DNA of 34,089 nt from an uncultured Faecalibacterium sp. (lineage in GTDB: Bacteria; Bacillota; Clostridia; Oscillospirales; Ruminococcaceae): NCBI GenBank assembly GCA_934540955.1, contig CAKTCY010000018.1:1-34089 (forward strand). The letters are read 5' to 3'. The notes below the pieces were generated by a model, which was not told the origin of the DNA, did not search any database, and saw only the letters and a list, made by a program, of their open reading frames with translations. How positions within the stretch are numbered: position 1 is the first letter of the stretch; the number at the start of each line of letters is the position of its first letter. Shown here piece after piece: positions 7,581 to 16,680 of this stretch. The translations under genes and the position numbers were made by a program.

Positions 7581-8717
7581 TCAGTTTTTCAGGCTTTTGT
7601 TCACAGCTGCGGCAGTTTTGCAGTTAGCATTATGCTCTGCCAGCGTGTGGGCGTAGTAGTAATTGCCCTTGAGGTCGGTCACAAAGAAATAAGCGTCCTT
7701 GGCTTCCTCATCGGGCTGCGGCTCCAGCGCCGCCTTGATGGCGGCAAGGCCGGGGTTCGAGATAGGGCCTGCGGGCAGGCCGGTGCAGCTATAGGTGTCG
7801 TAGGCTGCGAGAATGTTTTCCGGGATATCATCCCAGCCGCCGTAGTAGGGCGCGACCCAGTTCCAGAGATAGTTATTGTCGGCATCGCTCTGGATATGGC
7901 TGGAGGTGTTGCTTTGCAGCCGGGGGTAGGGCGAGCCCTCTGCCAGACGGTTGCGGAACACCTGCGCCACATTGGAGTCCTGACTGTTGCCCGCTTCCTC
8001 CTGCACAAAGGAGGCAAGGGTGACGAGCTCCGGCAGGGTCATGTCCTGCTCCTTGAGGGCGGCGTACATTTCGGCGGTGAACTGCGCATCGAACTGGGCG
8101 TAGAAGGTAGCCACATAGTTGTGCACTGTATCGTCCTTCAAAAACTCGTAGGTCTCTGGGAAAAGATAACCCTCGCACTTCATAAAGCGGTCTGGGGCAT
8201 CCTTATCCTCCGGGATATACTGCCAGAAGGTATATGCGCTGAAATCGCCCTCGTTGGCTTCCTTCAGAAACTCCTCGGCGGTGCACAGACCGGCAGCTTC
8301 CATCTTCTGGGCAATGGCAATGGCCGTGGTGCCCTCCGGGATGGTCACCCGCATCGTTTCTGCCTTGGCGTACTGGGAAAGGGTGCTGATGAGTGCATCG
8401 TAGGAGCTGCCGGTGGTCAGCTCAAAATCGCCGTACTGCAGCCTTGCGGCAGCGCCCTTTTCCCCCACATACCAGCGGAACAGGTAGGCAGAGCGGATAA
8501 CGCCCGCGTCCTTGAGCTTGTTGGCGATCGTGGCTACGCCGCTGCCCTGCTGGATGCTTACGGTGACCGCAGTGCCGGGCTTGCTGCTGCCGTGGATCTC
8601 GCTGCGGGCAAACAGCACCGCTGCGCCCGCTGCCAGAAGAAGCAGCAGAAGCACTACCAGCAGAATTTTACCTGCGCCGCCCTTTTTGCGGGCTGCGTGT
8701 GTATCGTTGTGTGCCAT
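7581..8717 (-). CDS. mltG: Endolytic murein transglycosylase MltG
   Basis: A 378-aa YceG-like protein. A basic N-terminus and one transmembrane helix (about residues 18-38) are followed by a LysM-like region (VTVSIQQGSGVATIANKLKDAGVI) and the catalytic domain. EGYLFPETYEF, LASFVQEEAGN (catalytic Glu) and TYSCTGLPAGPISNPGLAAIKAAL are family motifs. It cleaves nascent glycan strands to end their elongation. ATG 8717 is chosen since AAGGAAGG precedes it by 5 nt, rather than a GTG two codons upstream. Confidence 0.93.
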   Translation of the reverse strand: MAHNDTHAARKKGGAGKILLVVLLLLLLAAGAAVLFARSEIHGSSKPGTAVTVSIQQGSGVATIANKLKDAGVIRSAYLFRWYVGEKGAAARLQYGDFELTTGSSYDALISTLSQYAKAETMRVTIPEGTTAIAIAQKMEAAGLCTAEEFLKEANEGDFSAYTFWQYIPEDKDAPDRFMKCEGYLFPETYEFLKDDTVHNYVATFYAQFDAQFTAEMYAALKEQDMTLPELVTLASFVQEEAGNSQDSNVAQVFRNRLAEGSPYPRLQSNTSSHIQSDADNNYLWNWVAPYYGGWDDIPENILAAYDTYSCTGLPAGPISNPGLAAIKAALEPQPDEEAKDAYFFVTDLKGNYYYAHTLAEHNANCKTAAAVNKSLKN

Positions 8718-8733
8718 ACGCACCTTCCTTTTT

Positions 8734-9546
8734 TCAGTTTTCCAGCATCAGACGCAGATAGCTTTCGCTCACGTCAAAGGGCTCTGCGTCAAAGCGGATC
8801 ATGCCGTATTCCTGCCGGGTGCCCTCGCCCAGAAACAGCGGCTGGGCAGCACCTACTGTGATAACTGCCTTTTCCACGATGACTTCCTTCTCGCGGGCGG
8901 CTTCCATCAGAATTTCAGCGGCGCGGTCGCTGTCAGCCATCATTTCCACAAAATACAGGGTATCCTCCTTGCGGAAGTAGATACCGTAGCCATGCTCGTT
9001 GGACACGATGGTCGCGCCCCGGGCGTACAGCTCCTGCAGCACCACCGCCATGCGCTCCGGGCTGAGCTGCACGGTATCCTTCCAGAACTGCTCCCGCAGC
9101 TCGCACAGCTTTTTGGCCGTCACACTGTCAAATTCCGCCTGGCTCCACAGGTTGCGGCTCACCTCGCGGGGCAGGCAGCGCAGGGCAAAGGCCTGTGCAA
9201 AGCCCTTATCCTGCAGCAGCGCGGCCTGTGCTGCATCTGCCGGGACTGCCACCGTAAAGCCTGCGCCCCGCAGTTTTTGCTGGGCGCACAGGGTATCCAG
9301 CAGACCCGCCAGCAGCAGGCTGCCCTCGCCGCACAGGCACAGGTAATTGCCAGTGCGCCCCTGCAGGGTGACCGGCACAGCCAGCGCAGCCGCCACGATG
9401 GTGTCGTTTTCATCGGCCACATAAATGTTCTGCACACCGGCAAAGCGTTCCAGTACCATTTTTGCAAAATCTTCGGTATCATGATGCTGGCTCTGCCACA
9501 AAGCCAGCACTGCCGCCTCATCGGACGGCTGCATCAGACGATACAT
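8734..9546 (-). CDS. Divergent GNAT-like protein
   Basis: A 270-aa protein with the beginning of a GNAT fold (MYRLMQPSDEAAVLALWQ; NIYVADENDTIVAAALAVPV; GNYLCLCGEGSLLLAGLLD). The classical R/QxxGxG/A acetyl-CoA loop is not obvious, so the first half may be a degenerate acetyltransferase. The second half (about 150-270) resembles a second, GNAT-like lobe (GYGIYFRKEDTLYFVEMMADSDRAAEILMEA). The substrate is unknown. It lies between tmk and mltG on the same strand, with short gaps (35 and 16 nt), so it is likely co-transcribed. Confidence 0.55.
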   Translation of the reverse strand: MYRLMQPSDEAAVLALWQSQHHDTEDFAKMVLERFAGVQNIYVADENDTIVAAALAVPVTLQGRTGNYLCLCGEGSLLLAGLLDTLCAQQKLRGAGFTVAVPADAAQAALLQDKGFAQAFALRCLPREVSRNLWSQAEFDSVTAKKLCELREQFWKDTVQLSPERMAVVLQELYARGATIVSNEHGYGIYFRKEDTLYFVEMMADSDRAAEILMEAAREKEVIVEKAVITVGAAQPLFLGEGTRQEYGMIRFDAEPFDVSESYLRLMLEN

Positions 9547-9581
9547 CGTTCAGGATGCCCCCTCTTATCATATTTTATCGT

Positions 9582-10253
9582 TCAGCCCAGTGTTTTCCGG
9601 GCAAGCTGCTGCACCTCTTGCTGGATTTCTTCAATGCTGCGCATTGCGTCCCCGCTGGTGCAGTGCACGGTGTCCCAGCCAAGATGCCGGGCGCAGAACT
9701 CGGCAGCGGCGCGGCTGCGCGCCAGATAGGCGGTATCTTTCTCGTGCACGTCCTTTTTGCTCTCGTCGCCGTGGTAGCGCTGGGTCATCAGCCTCTGACT
9801 GACCGCCGGGTCTACCTGCAAATAGATGACCCTGTCCGGTGCGGGCAGACCCAGCAGCCGGAACTCGTAATCGAACAGCCAGTGCAGATATTCCTCCCAC
9901 TGCTCCTGCGAGAGCTTCGAGCACTGGTGCACCGCGTTGGAGGTGGTGTACCGGTCGGCGATGATCACACCGCCCTGCTCATAAAAGCTGCCCCAGCTGG
10001 TTTTATAGCTGGCGTAGCGATCCACCGCGTAAAAGCTGGAGGCCGCGTAGGCGTTTACATCGTCCGGGTGCTGACCGAACTGCCCCGCCAGATACATCTT
10101 GACCAGTGCGCTGGAATCGCTTTCATAGTCCGGGAAGGTGATCTTCTGCACAGGTACGCCCTGCGCGGCGAGATACTCTGTCAGCAGCTTTGCCTGTGTG
10201 GCCTTGCCGCTGCCGTCCAGCCCTTCCAACACGATCAGTTTGCCCTTGCTCAT
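9582..10253 (-). CDS. tmk: Thymidylate kinase
   Basis: A 223-aa dTMP kinase making dTDP from dTMP. P-loop LEGLDGSGKAT (about 9-19), FPDYES at the substrate site, IIADRYTTSNAVHQ (DRY motif), and the LID region QRYHGDESKKDVHEKD. The start overlaps the thyX stop by 4 nt (ATGA type), giving translational coupling with the enzyme that makes its substrate. Confidence 0.95.
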   Translation of the reverse strand: MSKGKLIVLEGLDGSGKATQAKLLTEYLAAQGVPVQKITFPDYESDSSALVKMYLAGQFGQHPDDVNAYAASSFYAVDRYASYKTSWGSFYEQGGVIIADRYTTSNAVHQCSKLSQEQWEEYLHWLFDYEFRLLGLPAPDRVIYLQVDPAVSQRLMTQRYHGDESKKDVHEKDTAYLARSRAAAEFCARHLGWDTVHCTSGDAMRSIEEIQQEVQQLARKTLG

Positions 10254-11029
10254 ACGGCGGCACCTTCTTTGATAGCGGCATATTTTGCGCGCACCTCGAC
10301 GGTCTTACCGCAGCACATCTTGCCCTCCGGGCAGGGGCCGCACAGGCAGGCAGGGCCGGCCTTGGCAAAGATATGGGGCGCCACCGGGTACACCAGCGCA
10401 AACATTTTCTCCGCCAGTTCCCGGATCTCCCACTGGGCGCGGTTGCAGCAGCGCAGCTGGAAGAAGTTCATCAGGCTGCGGGCGTTCATGGTGACCACCA
10501 TTTTGGTCTCGCAGGCGTTGGGCAGCACAAAGCGGGCGTCCTCGTTGGCCTGCTTAGAGGCCTTGGCGCGGGCCTGCTTTTCCGGCATACCCTCGGCCAT
10601 CAGGCGGGCGGTGTGCCCCTCCTCCAGCTTATGGGCGAGGTCGAGATAGCGCTGGGCGTCCTCCTCCATACTGGCAAGGAAGGCGGCCTTTGCTTCCGGG
10701 ATGGCCTCGATCTCCGGGGGCGTCACATAGCGGAAATCATCCAGACGCACATAGCGCTGGCTCTGCACGCTGAAGGATGCAATGCGGTGCCGGGTGATCT
10801 GGGCAAGCAGGGTGCGGCTGACCCCCTCGATACCAAAGGTAAAGCTGGCGTGCTCGATGGGGCTGGCATGACCAAGGTCACTGAGCATGGTCAGGAATTT
10901 TGCAGTTTTTTCCTCGTCCAGCCCGTCCAGAAGGTCGGTGATGTGGGCGTCGGAATAGCAAAGCTTTGCGGCAGCCGCCACCACCTTTTCCGGTTCCGGG
11001 GTATGGGCGATCAAACGAACAGTCATCAT
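10250..11029 (-). CDS. thyX: Flavin-dependent thymidylate synthase ThyX
   Basis: A 259-aa FAD-dependent synthase converting dUMP to dTMP. The ThyX motif RHRxxSxxxxSxR is present as RHRIASFSVQSQR (residues 80-92). The C-terminus carries an uncommon Cys cluster (CLCGPCPEGKMCCGK). MMTV allows either of two consecutive ATG codons; GGAGG inside the end of pcrA is 12 nt from the first. It starts 4 nt after the pcrA stop and overlaps tmk, so pcrA-thyX-tmk is one transcription unit. No thyA is present in the window. Confidence 0.96.
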   Translation of the reverse strand: MMTVRLIAHTPEPEKVVAAAAKLCYSDAHITDLLDGLDEEKTAKFLTMLSDLGHASPIEHASFTFGIEGVSRTLLAQITRHRIASFSVQSQRYVRLDDFRYVTPPEIEAIPEAKAAFLASMEEDAQRYLDLAHKLEEGHTARLMAEGMPEKQARAKASKQANEDARFVLPNACETKMVVTMNARSLMNFFQLRCCNRAQWEIRELAEKMFALVYPVAPHIFAKAGPACLCGPCPEGKMCCGKTVEVRAKYAAIKEGAAV

Positions 11030-11033
11030 AGGG

Positions 11034-13700
11034 TCATTCTTCCTCCGTAATCTTGGTCAGGGGCGCAAAATTGGCCATCGTTTTCTTGATGCCCACTTTT
11101 TCAAAGTTGATCTCTACGATCTGATCCCCGGCAGCGGGCTTTACCTTCAGCACCGTGCCACGGCCGAACACCTTGTGCTCCACGATATCGCCCGGTTCAT
11201 AGTGCTTTGCGCCGAAAGCCGCCGGTTTTACGGCAGAATTAACTGTAAAGGCAGTTTGCTTTACAGCGCTTTTTGTCGTATTTCCGCTGGAATATCCAGA
11301 GCCAAATCTGCCGCTTCTGGTAGTCGGCTGGGTGGAGCTGTTGCCAAAGTGACTGCCAAAACCGGAGGAAGCGGTGCTTCTTCCGCCGTAGGACGAGCCA
11401 AAACCGCGGCCTTCACCGGCGTTATATTCGCGGTTCAGGTAGCCGCTGCGGTTATTCGCGCTGTAACCGCCGCCGTAGCTGCTGCAGCTGTAACCGGAGG
11501 GTCCGGAGTAGCCGGATGCCCCGCCGGGCACGGTATCGCTATAACTGCTGCCCCAGCCGCCCATGCGGGAACGCTGCTCCAGCACCGGGCTGCGGGTCTC
11601 CTCGATATACTCCGGCTCGATCTCCCGCAGAAAGCGGCTGGGCTCGTTGCGCTGGGTGCGGCCGTACAGCATCCGGGTGACGCTGTTGGAGATGTACAGT
11701 TCCTTTTTGGCGCGGGTGATGCCAACGTAAGCCAGACGGCGCTCCTCCTCCAGATCTGCCTCGGAGTACTTGCTCATCTCGCTGGGGAAAACGCCCTCCT
11801 CCATGCCGATAAGGAACACATAGGGAAACTCCAGACCCTTGGCAGAATGGATGGTCATCAGCACCACCTGATCGCTGCTCTCGTTGTAGCTGTCGATATC
11901 GCTGATGAGGGCGATATCCTCCAGATAGCCCTCCAGCGTGGCTTCCTCGCCGTGCTGGTCGCAGTAATTTTTGACGTTATTCACCAGCTGGCCAAGGTTC
12001 TGCAGCCGGTCGGCAGCATCCTCGTGCCCCTTAGCGGCGTCTGCTTCCAGCATGGCCTTGTAGCCGGTCAGCTCAATGACATCGGAGGCGAATTCGTCCA
12101 GCGTGCGGGTGGCAAGTGAATCCTGCAAACGCTGGTAGATTTGCCAGAACTTGAGCAGCGGCATGACGGCGCGGGAGAGCTTGGCGTACTGGTCGGCATG
12201 GCTGATGACATCCAGCATACTGACCCCCTGCTGCCCGGCAAGGTCTGCAATAACGTCCACGGTGGTAGCACCGATCTTGCGGGCGGGCTCGTTGATGATG
12301 CGGCGCAGCCGCACATCGTCCCGGGGGTTGGCCACGATGGACATATAGGAGTGGATGTCCTTGACCTCCTTGCGGTCGTTGAAGCGCTGCCCGCCCACGA
12401 TCTTATGCGGGATGCCCGCGCGGGTGAAGTAGCTTTCGATGGGAGCCGACTGGGCGTTCATGCGGTAGAGAATCGCATGATCTGCCAGATGCCCGCCCGC
12501 CTTCAGGTGCTGACCAATGACGTCCGCGATATGGCTGGCCTCGTCCTGCTCGTTCTCGGCGGTATACACCTGCACCTTATCGCCCTCACCGTTGTCCGTC
12601 CACAGGGTCTTGCCCTTGCGCTCGGTGTTGTGCTGGATGACGCAGTTGGCTGCGTTGAGGATATTGGAGGTGGAGCGGTAGTTCTGCTCCAGACGGATGG
12701 TCTTTGTGCCGGAATAGCGGTTTTCAAAGTTGAGGATATTTTCAATGGTAGCGCCACGGAAGCGGTAGATGCTCTGGTCATCATCGCCCACCACGCAGAT
12801 GTTGCGCTCCGGCCCGGTGAGCAGGCTGACCAGACGGAACTGCGCCACGCTGGTGTCCTGATACTCGTCCACCAGCAGGTAGCGGTACTTATTCTGGTAG
12901 AACTCCCGCACATCCGGGTGTTCAGCCAGCAGCTGCACGGTCTGGTAGATGAGGTCATCAAAATCGAACGCACCGGCCTCCTTCAGCTTTTTCTCGTAGG
13001 CTGCGTAGATGCGGGCGGTCTGGGTGCTCTTCACGTCTCTGGCGTGGTCTGCAAGCGCCTGCTCCGGGCTGACCAGCTGATCCTTCCAACGGCTCATCTG
13101 GTTGATGGCGGCCTTGATGGGCAGAAATTTATCATCAATGCTCAGCTCTTTATACACCGTTTTCATCACGCGCTGGGCATCCTCGGTATCGTAGATGGTA
13201 AAGCTGCGGGGGTAGCCGATCTCCTCCGCCCAGCGGCGCAGGATGCGCACACAGGCCGAGTGGAAGGTGGAGGCGAACACCTCGTCTCCTTCCTCGCTGC
13301 CCAGCATCCGGCGCAGGCGCTCCTTCAGCTCCCCTGCCGCCTTGTTGGTAAAGGTAATAGCCATCACGTTCCAGCTGCGCACCGCGTTGCAGCGCAGCAT
13401 CCCGTCCAGCCAGCTGGGGGCATCGGTACCGGTCATAATGGCGGTGCGCAGGGCCTTGACGTCCTCTTCGGTCACCGGACGGGGCGTTTCCTTGGAGCCG
13501 TGCGCCGAGCCGAACCGGATAAGGTTGGCGATACGGTTGACCAGCACGGTGGTCTTGCCGCTGCCGGCACCGGCAAGGATGAGCAGCGGGCCATCCGTGG
13601 TAAACACAGCCTGCCGCTGCATATCGTTCAGGCGGCCGAATTGCTTTTCAATGTAAGTATCACGCAGGGTGCAGAATTCCTGCCCGAGAGATGCTGCCAT
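11034..13700 (-). CDS. pcrA: ATP-dependent DNA helicase PcrA/UvrD with Gly/Ser/Tyr-rich linker
   Basis: An 888-aa superfamily 1A 3'-5' helicase for repair and removal of RecA or stalled polymerases. Walker A GAGSGKT (44-50), motif II LLVDEYQDTS, motif III DDQSIYRFRGA, motif V HSAKGLEFPYVFLIGMEEGVFP, motif VI RLAYVGITRAKKELYI. The C-terminal Tudor-like RNA-polymerase-binding domain (about 832-888: EPGDIVEHKVFGRGTVLKV) is conserved. Between them residues about 713-810 form an unusually long low-complexity G/S/Y/R linker (SSYGGG, GFGSSYGGR, SGFGSHFG). ATG 13700 has AGGTGA 6-7 nt upstream. First gene of the operon, with a promoter at 13739-13767. Confidence 0.96.
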   Translation of the reverse strand: MAASLGQEFCTLRDTYIEKQFGRLNDMQRQAVFTTDGPLLILAGAGSGKTTVLVNRIANLIRFGSAHGSKETPRPVTEEDVKALRTAIMTGTDAPSWLDGMLRCNAVRSWNVMAITFTNKAAGELKERLRRMLGSEEGDEVFASTFHSACVRILRRWAEEIGYPRSFTIYDTEDAQRVMKTVYKELSIDDKFLPIKAAINQMSRWKDQLVSPEQALADHARDVKSTQTARIYAAYEKKLKEAGAFDFDDLIYQTVQLLAEHPDVREFYQNKYRYLLVDEYQDTSVAQFRLVSLLTGPERNICVVGDDDQSIYRFRGATIENILNFENRYSGTKTIRLEQNYRSTSNILNAANCVIQHNTERKGKTLWTDNGEGDKVQVYTAENEQDEASHIADVIGQHLKAGGHLADHAILYRMNAQSAPIESYFTRAGIPHKIVGGQRFNDRKEVKDIHSYMSIVANPRDDVRLRRIINEPARKIGATTVDVIADLAGQQGVSMLDVISHADQYAKLSRAVMPLLKFWQIYQRLQDSLATRTLDEFASDVIELTGYKAMLEADAAKGHEDAADRLQNLGQLVNNVKNYCDQHGEEATLEGYLEDIALISDIDSYNESSDQVVLMTIHSAKGLEFPYVFLIGMEEGVFPSEMSKYSEADLEEERRLAYVGITRAKKELYISNSVTRMLYGRTQRNEPSRFLREIEPEYIEETRSPVLEQRSRMGGWGSSYSDTVPGGASGYSGPSGYSCSSYGGGYSANNRSGYLNREYNAGEGRGFGSSYGGRSTASSGFGSHFGNSSTQPTTRSGRFGSGYSSGNTTKSAVKQTAFTVNSAVKPAAFGAKHYEPGDIVEHKVFGRGTVLKVKPAAGDQIVEINFEKVGIKKTMANFAPLTKITEEE

Positions 13701-13738
13701 GGTTTCACCTGTTTCCTTCGCTGTTATTCATACCATAT

Positions 13739-13767
13739 AGTATAACACATTTCAAAATGGTTGTACA
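13739..13767 (-). promoter_or_regulatory. Promoter of the pcrA operon
   Basis: Minus strand: TGTACA (13762-13767), 17-nt spacer, TATACT (13739-13744), about 40 nt before the pcrA ATG. Confidence 0.6.
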
Positions 13768-13783
13768 TAAAAACTACCGGGAG

Positions 13784-14326
13784 CTACAGCTGCTTTTCCA
13801 GCAGATAGCGGTCGTAGCCGCCGTACATCTCCCGGCGGCAGCGAATGACGAAGCCGGAAGCCTGTGCATTGCGCAGACTGTAGCTGTTATCCGGGCTGAC
13901 AGTGGCGCCCAGATGGGTGATCTGCGGCGGCAGCAGCGGCAGAGCCGCCTCCAGCATGGCGCGCTGCAGACCGTTGCCCCGCCAGTCCGGGTGCACCACC
14001 GCGCTGTCTGCGTTGGCCCAGTGCTGCCACTGGCTTTGCGGCACGCCCAGAAAGGCGGCGTAGTTTTCACTGCCCTGTCCGCACAGACGCAGGATGAGGT
14101 ACGCGCCCAGCCGCCCCTGCTGCCATGCACCGATGCATATCCCGGTGTGCAGATAGCCGGTAATGTTTTCCAGTGTGTCCGGTACAAACTGCTCCGGGTG
14201 CGGCATGGCGGCGCGCACTTCGTTTTGCAGAGCGAACACCGCCGGAGCCTCGGCGGGGGTGCAGCGCCGCAGGGTGACGGCCTGCCGGGCGGGCTTGCCG
14301 CTTACTTTTTGCAGAAAATAGTCCAT
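13784..14326 (-). CDS. GNAT family N-acetyltransferase
   Basis: A 180-aa acetyltransferase. VTLRRCTPAEAPAVFALQNEV begins the fold, and SAVVHPDWRGNGLQRAMLEAAL holds the acetyl-CoA motif (R-G-N-G). NSYSLRNAQASGFVI is motif B. The substrate is unknown. ATG 14326 (MDYFLQKV) is chosen over one 75 nt upstream because the longer version would run into its own promoter and because GGAGGG lies about 11 nt before it. Divergent from the GntR gene, with overlapping promoters. Confidence 0.85.
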   Translation of the reverse strand: MDYFLQKVSGKPARQAVTLRRCTPAEAPAVFALQNEVRAAMPHPEQFVPDTLENITGYLHTGICIGAWQQGRLGAYLILRLCGQGSENYAAFLGVPQSQWQHWANADSAVVHPDWRGNGLQRAMLEAALPLLPPQITHLGATVSPDNSYSLRNAQASGFVIRCRREMYGGYDRYLLEKQL

Positions 14327-14372
14327 CTGTACTATGCCCTCCAAAATAAAATCGTACTTTTCAGCAGATTCC

Positions 14373-14401
14373 AGTATAAATGACGCTTTTCTAAATGTCA
14401 A
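14373..14401 (-). promoter_or_regulatory. Consensus promoter of the GNAT gene
   Basis: Minus strand: perfect TTGACA (14396-14401), 17-nt spacer, TATACT (14373-14378). Confidence 0.8.
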
Positions 14402-14405
14402 ATTA

Positions 14406-14414
14406 TGCTATAAT
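14406..14414 (+). promoter_or_regulatory. Extended -10 promoter of the GntR-pyrBI unit
   Basis: TGC followed by perfect TATAAT (14409-14414). No clear -35, and the region where it would lie is inside the divergent GNAT promoter, so the two starts probably compete. In the roughly 80-nt leader a GGGCGG-tgctg-CCGCCC hairpin (14467-14483) stands just before the Shine-Dalgarno. Confidence 0.6.
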
Positions 14415-14502
14415 AAGAGAGAAGGGGCTGTGGAGGGATCCTCCCGGCTCGTTTGTATGAAGTTCGGGGCGGTGCTGCCGCCCGGAAACGGAGGAACCAT
14501 CC

Positions 14503-15258
14503 ATGAAAGATCCCGCACTGGCATCGTCCAGCCGCTTGGGCGGCGCTGTGATCAGTGACCGCGTTGTTGCAAGTCTGCTGGAGGAGCTGACCAACGGACG
14601 CTATGCCCAAGCCGACCGCCTGCCCGCCGAGGTAGACCTTGCCACCGAGCTGGGGGTAAGCCGCACCGTGATCCGTGACGCGCTGAGCGAGATGGAGCGC
14701 GCTGGTTATGTGGAGCGGGTGCGCGGCATTGGCACGGTGGTGAACCGTGCTGTGCTGGGGCTGCGCAGCCGCTTGGACCAGAAGCTGGAGTACTACCCGC
14801 TGATCCGCAGCTTTGGCAGCTACCCCCATGCCGACGGCATTCAGGTGATGCTTCTTCGTGCAGGCGAGGAGATGGCCCACGCGCTGGCGCTGGAAGTCGG
14901 CGACGAGGTGATCTGCATCAAAAAGCGCATCCTTGCCGATACCACCCCGGTGATCTATTCCATCGACTACCTGCCCCGCAGCCTGTTCGGCAACCGGGAC
15001 TACACCCGCATCGACCTGACCGGAGATATCTTTGAAATTCTGGAGCAGGAGTGCCACCAGCAGATCTCTTCCAACGTGGCGCACCTGAAGGCCAGCTGCG
15101 GCGACGAGGCCATCCGTGCAGCCATGCGTCTTGCCCCGGGCGAGGCCATGCTGCTGCTGGACGAAGTGTGTTTCAATCGTTTGTGCAGGCCGGTGATGCG
15201 CTCGCTGAGCTACTACACGAACTTTTTTGATTTTTCCATCTTACGCAAACTACTTTAA
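14503..15258 (+). CDS. GntR-family (HutC/UTRA) transcriptional regulator
   Basis: A 251-aa regulator. The winged-helix domain is at about 15-85 ([64 protein letters not shown] with normal GntR spacing). An effector-binding UTRA domain follows (about 95-250: [33 protein letters not shown]). HutC-type members sense small metabolites. It lies 17 nt upstream of pyrB on the same strand, so a role in controlling pyrBI is inferred; the effector is unknown. GGAGGAA stands before ATG 14503. Confidence 0.88.
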   Translation: MKDPALASSSRLGGAVISDRVVASLLEELTNGRYAQADRLPAEVDLATELGVSRTVIRDALSEMERAGYVERVRGIGTVVNRAVLGLRSRLDQKLEYYPLIRSFGSYPHADGIQVMLLRAGEEMAHALALEVGDEVICIKKRILADTTPVIYSIDYLPRSLFGNRDYTRIDLTGDIFEILEQECHQQISSNVAHLKASCGDEAIRAAMRLAPGEAMLLLDEVCFNRLCRPVMRSLSYYTNFFDFSILRKLL

Positions 15259-15275
15259 ACGGAGGTATACTGTCC

Positions 15276-16217
15276 ATGCGTCATCTGATCGATCCTTTGG
15301 ATCTCACCCAGCAGGAGATCACACAGCTGCTTGATCTTGCCGACCGTATCTGCGCCGACCCCGCCGCCTATCAGGAGGTTGCCAACCACAAAAAACTGGC
15401 CACCTTGTTCTACGAGCCCTCCACCCGCACCCGGCTGTCCTTTGAGGCAGCCATGCTGAACCTGGGCGGTCATGTGCTGGGCTTCCCCAGTGAGAACGTG
15501 TCCAGTGCCACCAAGGGCGAAAGCGTAGCCGACACCATCCGGGTTGTGTCCTGCTATGCCGACATCGTTGCCATGCGCCACCCCAAGGAGGGCGCACCGC
15601 TGCGTGCCTCCCGCTACTCCCGCATTCCGGTGATCAACGCCGGTGACGGCGGCCATCAGCATCCCACCCAGACCCTGACCGACCTGATGACCATCCGCCG
15701 CCGCATGGGCAGGCTGGATGATCTGACCATTGGTCTGTGCGGCGATCTGAAGTTCGGCCGCACCGTCCACTCCCTGCTCAAGACCATGGCACGCTGCAAG
15801 AACGTCCGCTTTGTGCTGATCAGCCCGGAGGAGCTGCGGGTGCCGGATTATATCATCAACGACGTGCTGGAGGCCAACGGCATCCCCTACAAGGAGACCC
15901 GCAGTCTGGAGGAATCCATGCCGGAGCTGGACATCCTGTATATGACCCGCGTGCAGAAGGAGCGTTTCTTCAACGAGGAGGACTACATCCGCCTGAAGAA
16001 CAGCTATGTGCTGACCCGCGAAAAGATGTCGCAGGCCAAGCCCACCATGGCGGTGCTGCATCCCTTGCCCCGCGTGAACGAGATCGCACTGGATGTGGAC
16101 GATGACCCCCGCGCCGCCTATTTTGAGCAGGTGCAGAACGGCGTTTACGTCCGCATGGCACTGATCATGACCCTGCTGGGGCTTGCAGACCCCAAGGCAC
16201 CGAAGGAGGAGAACTGA
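15276..16217 (+). CDS. pyrB: Aspartate carbamoyltransferase catalytic subunit
   Basis: A 313-aa ATCase catalytic chain, the first committed step of pyrimidine synthesis (carbamoyl phosphate plus aspartate). Carbamoyl-phosphate loop [13 protein letters not shown] (about 45-57); SSATKGES; the HPTQTLTD motif ([11 protein letters not shown]); [19 protein letters not shown]. Strong Shine-Dalgarno CGGAGGT before ATG 15276. It is followed after 1 nt by pyrI. Confidence 0.97.
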   Translation: MRHLIDPLDLTQQEITQLLDLADRICADPAAYQEVANHKKLATLFYEPSTRTRLSFEAAMLNLGGHVLGFPSENVSSATKGESVADTIRVVSCYADIVAMRHPKEGAPLRASRYSRIPVINAGDGGHQHPTQTLTDLMTIRRRMGRLDDLTIGLCGDLKFGRTVHSLLKTMARCKNVRFVLISPEELRVPDYIINDVLEANGIPYKETRSLEESMPELDILYMTRVQKERFFNEEDYIRLKNSYVLTREKMSQAKPTMAVLHPLPRVNEIALDVDDDPRAAYFEQVQNGVYVRMALIMTLLGLADPKAPKEEN

Positions 16218-16218
16218 T

Positions 16219-16656
16219 ATGTTGAATATTGACGAGATCCAGAACGGTATTGTCATCGACCACATCAAGGCAGGCACTGCCGTTGGTCTGATGGATCTGC
16301 TGGGCATTGCGGGCAACCGCACCGCCAGCGTGGCGCTGATCCAGAACGCACGCAGCAAAAAGACGGCCAGCGGCCGCAAGGACATCATCAAGGTAGAGGG
16401 CGACGCCTCCTGGCTGAACCTGGATGTGCTGGCTTATCTGGACCCGAACATCAGCGTGACCATTATTGAAAACGGCAAGGCTGTCCGCAAGGAGCAGCCC
16501 AAGCCCCCCAAGCGTCTGGTGAACATTGTGCGGTGCAAGAACCCCCGCTGCATCTCCAGCATTGAAGAGGAGTGCGACCAGATCTTTGAGCTGAGCTCCA
16601 ACGGTAAGTACCGCTGCATTTACTGCGAGCAGGAGCTGCAGGTAAAGCCGGAATAA
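16219..16656 (+). CDS. pyrI: Aspartate carbamoyltransferase regulatory subunit
   Basis: A 145-aa regulatory chain giving ATCase allosteric control by nucleotides. The N-terminal allosteric domain contains GIVIDHIKAGTA. The C-terminal zinc domain has C-x4-C (CKNPRC) and C-x2-C (CIYC), the four Cys ligands known in E. coli PyrI. ATG 16219 has AAGGAGG 9 nt upstream, inside the pyrB end. Together with pyrB it predicts an E. coli-like dodecameric holoenzyme. Confidence 0.96.
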   Translation: MLNIDEIQNGIVIDHIKAGTAVGLMDLLGIAGNRTASVALIQNARSKKTASGRKDIIKVEGDASWLNLDVLAYLDPNISVTIIENGKAVRKEQPKPPKRLVNIVRCKNPRCISSIEEECDQIFELSSNGKYRCIYCEQELQVKPE

Positions 16657-16680
16657 CTGCGCTTTTGCCAGAAGCAAAAC

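Noticed and set aside
12141..13745. 534-codon plus-strand frame opposite pcrA
   Set aside because: Antisense to the helicase motifs; low-complexity Val/Leu/Gly/His composition typical of shadow frames.
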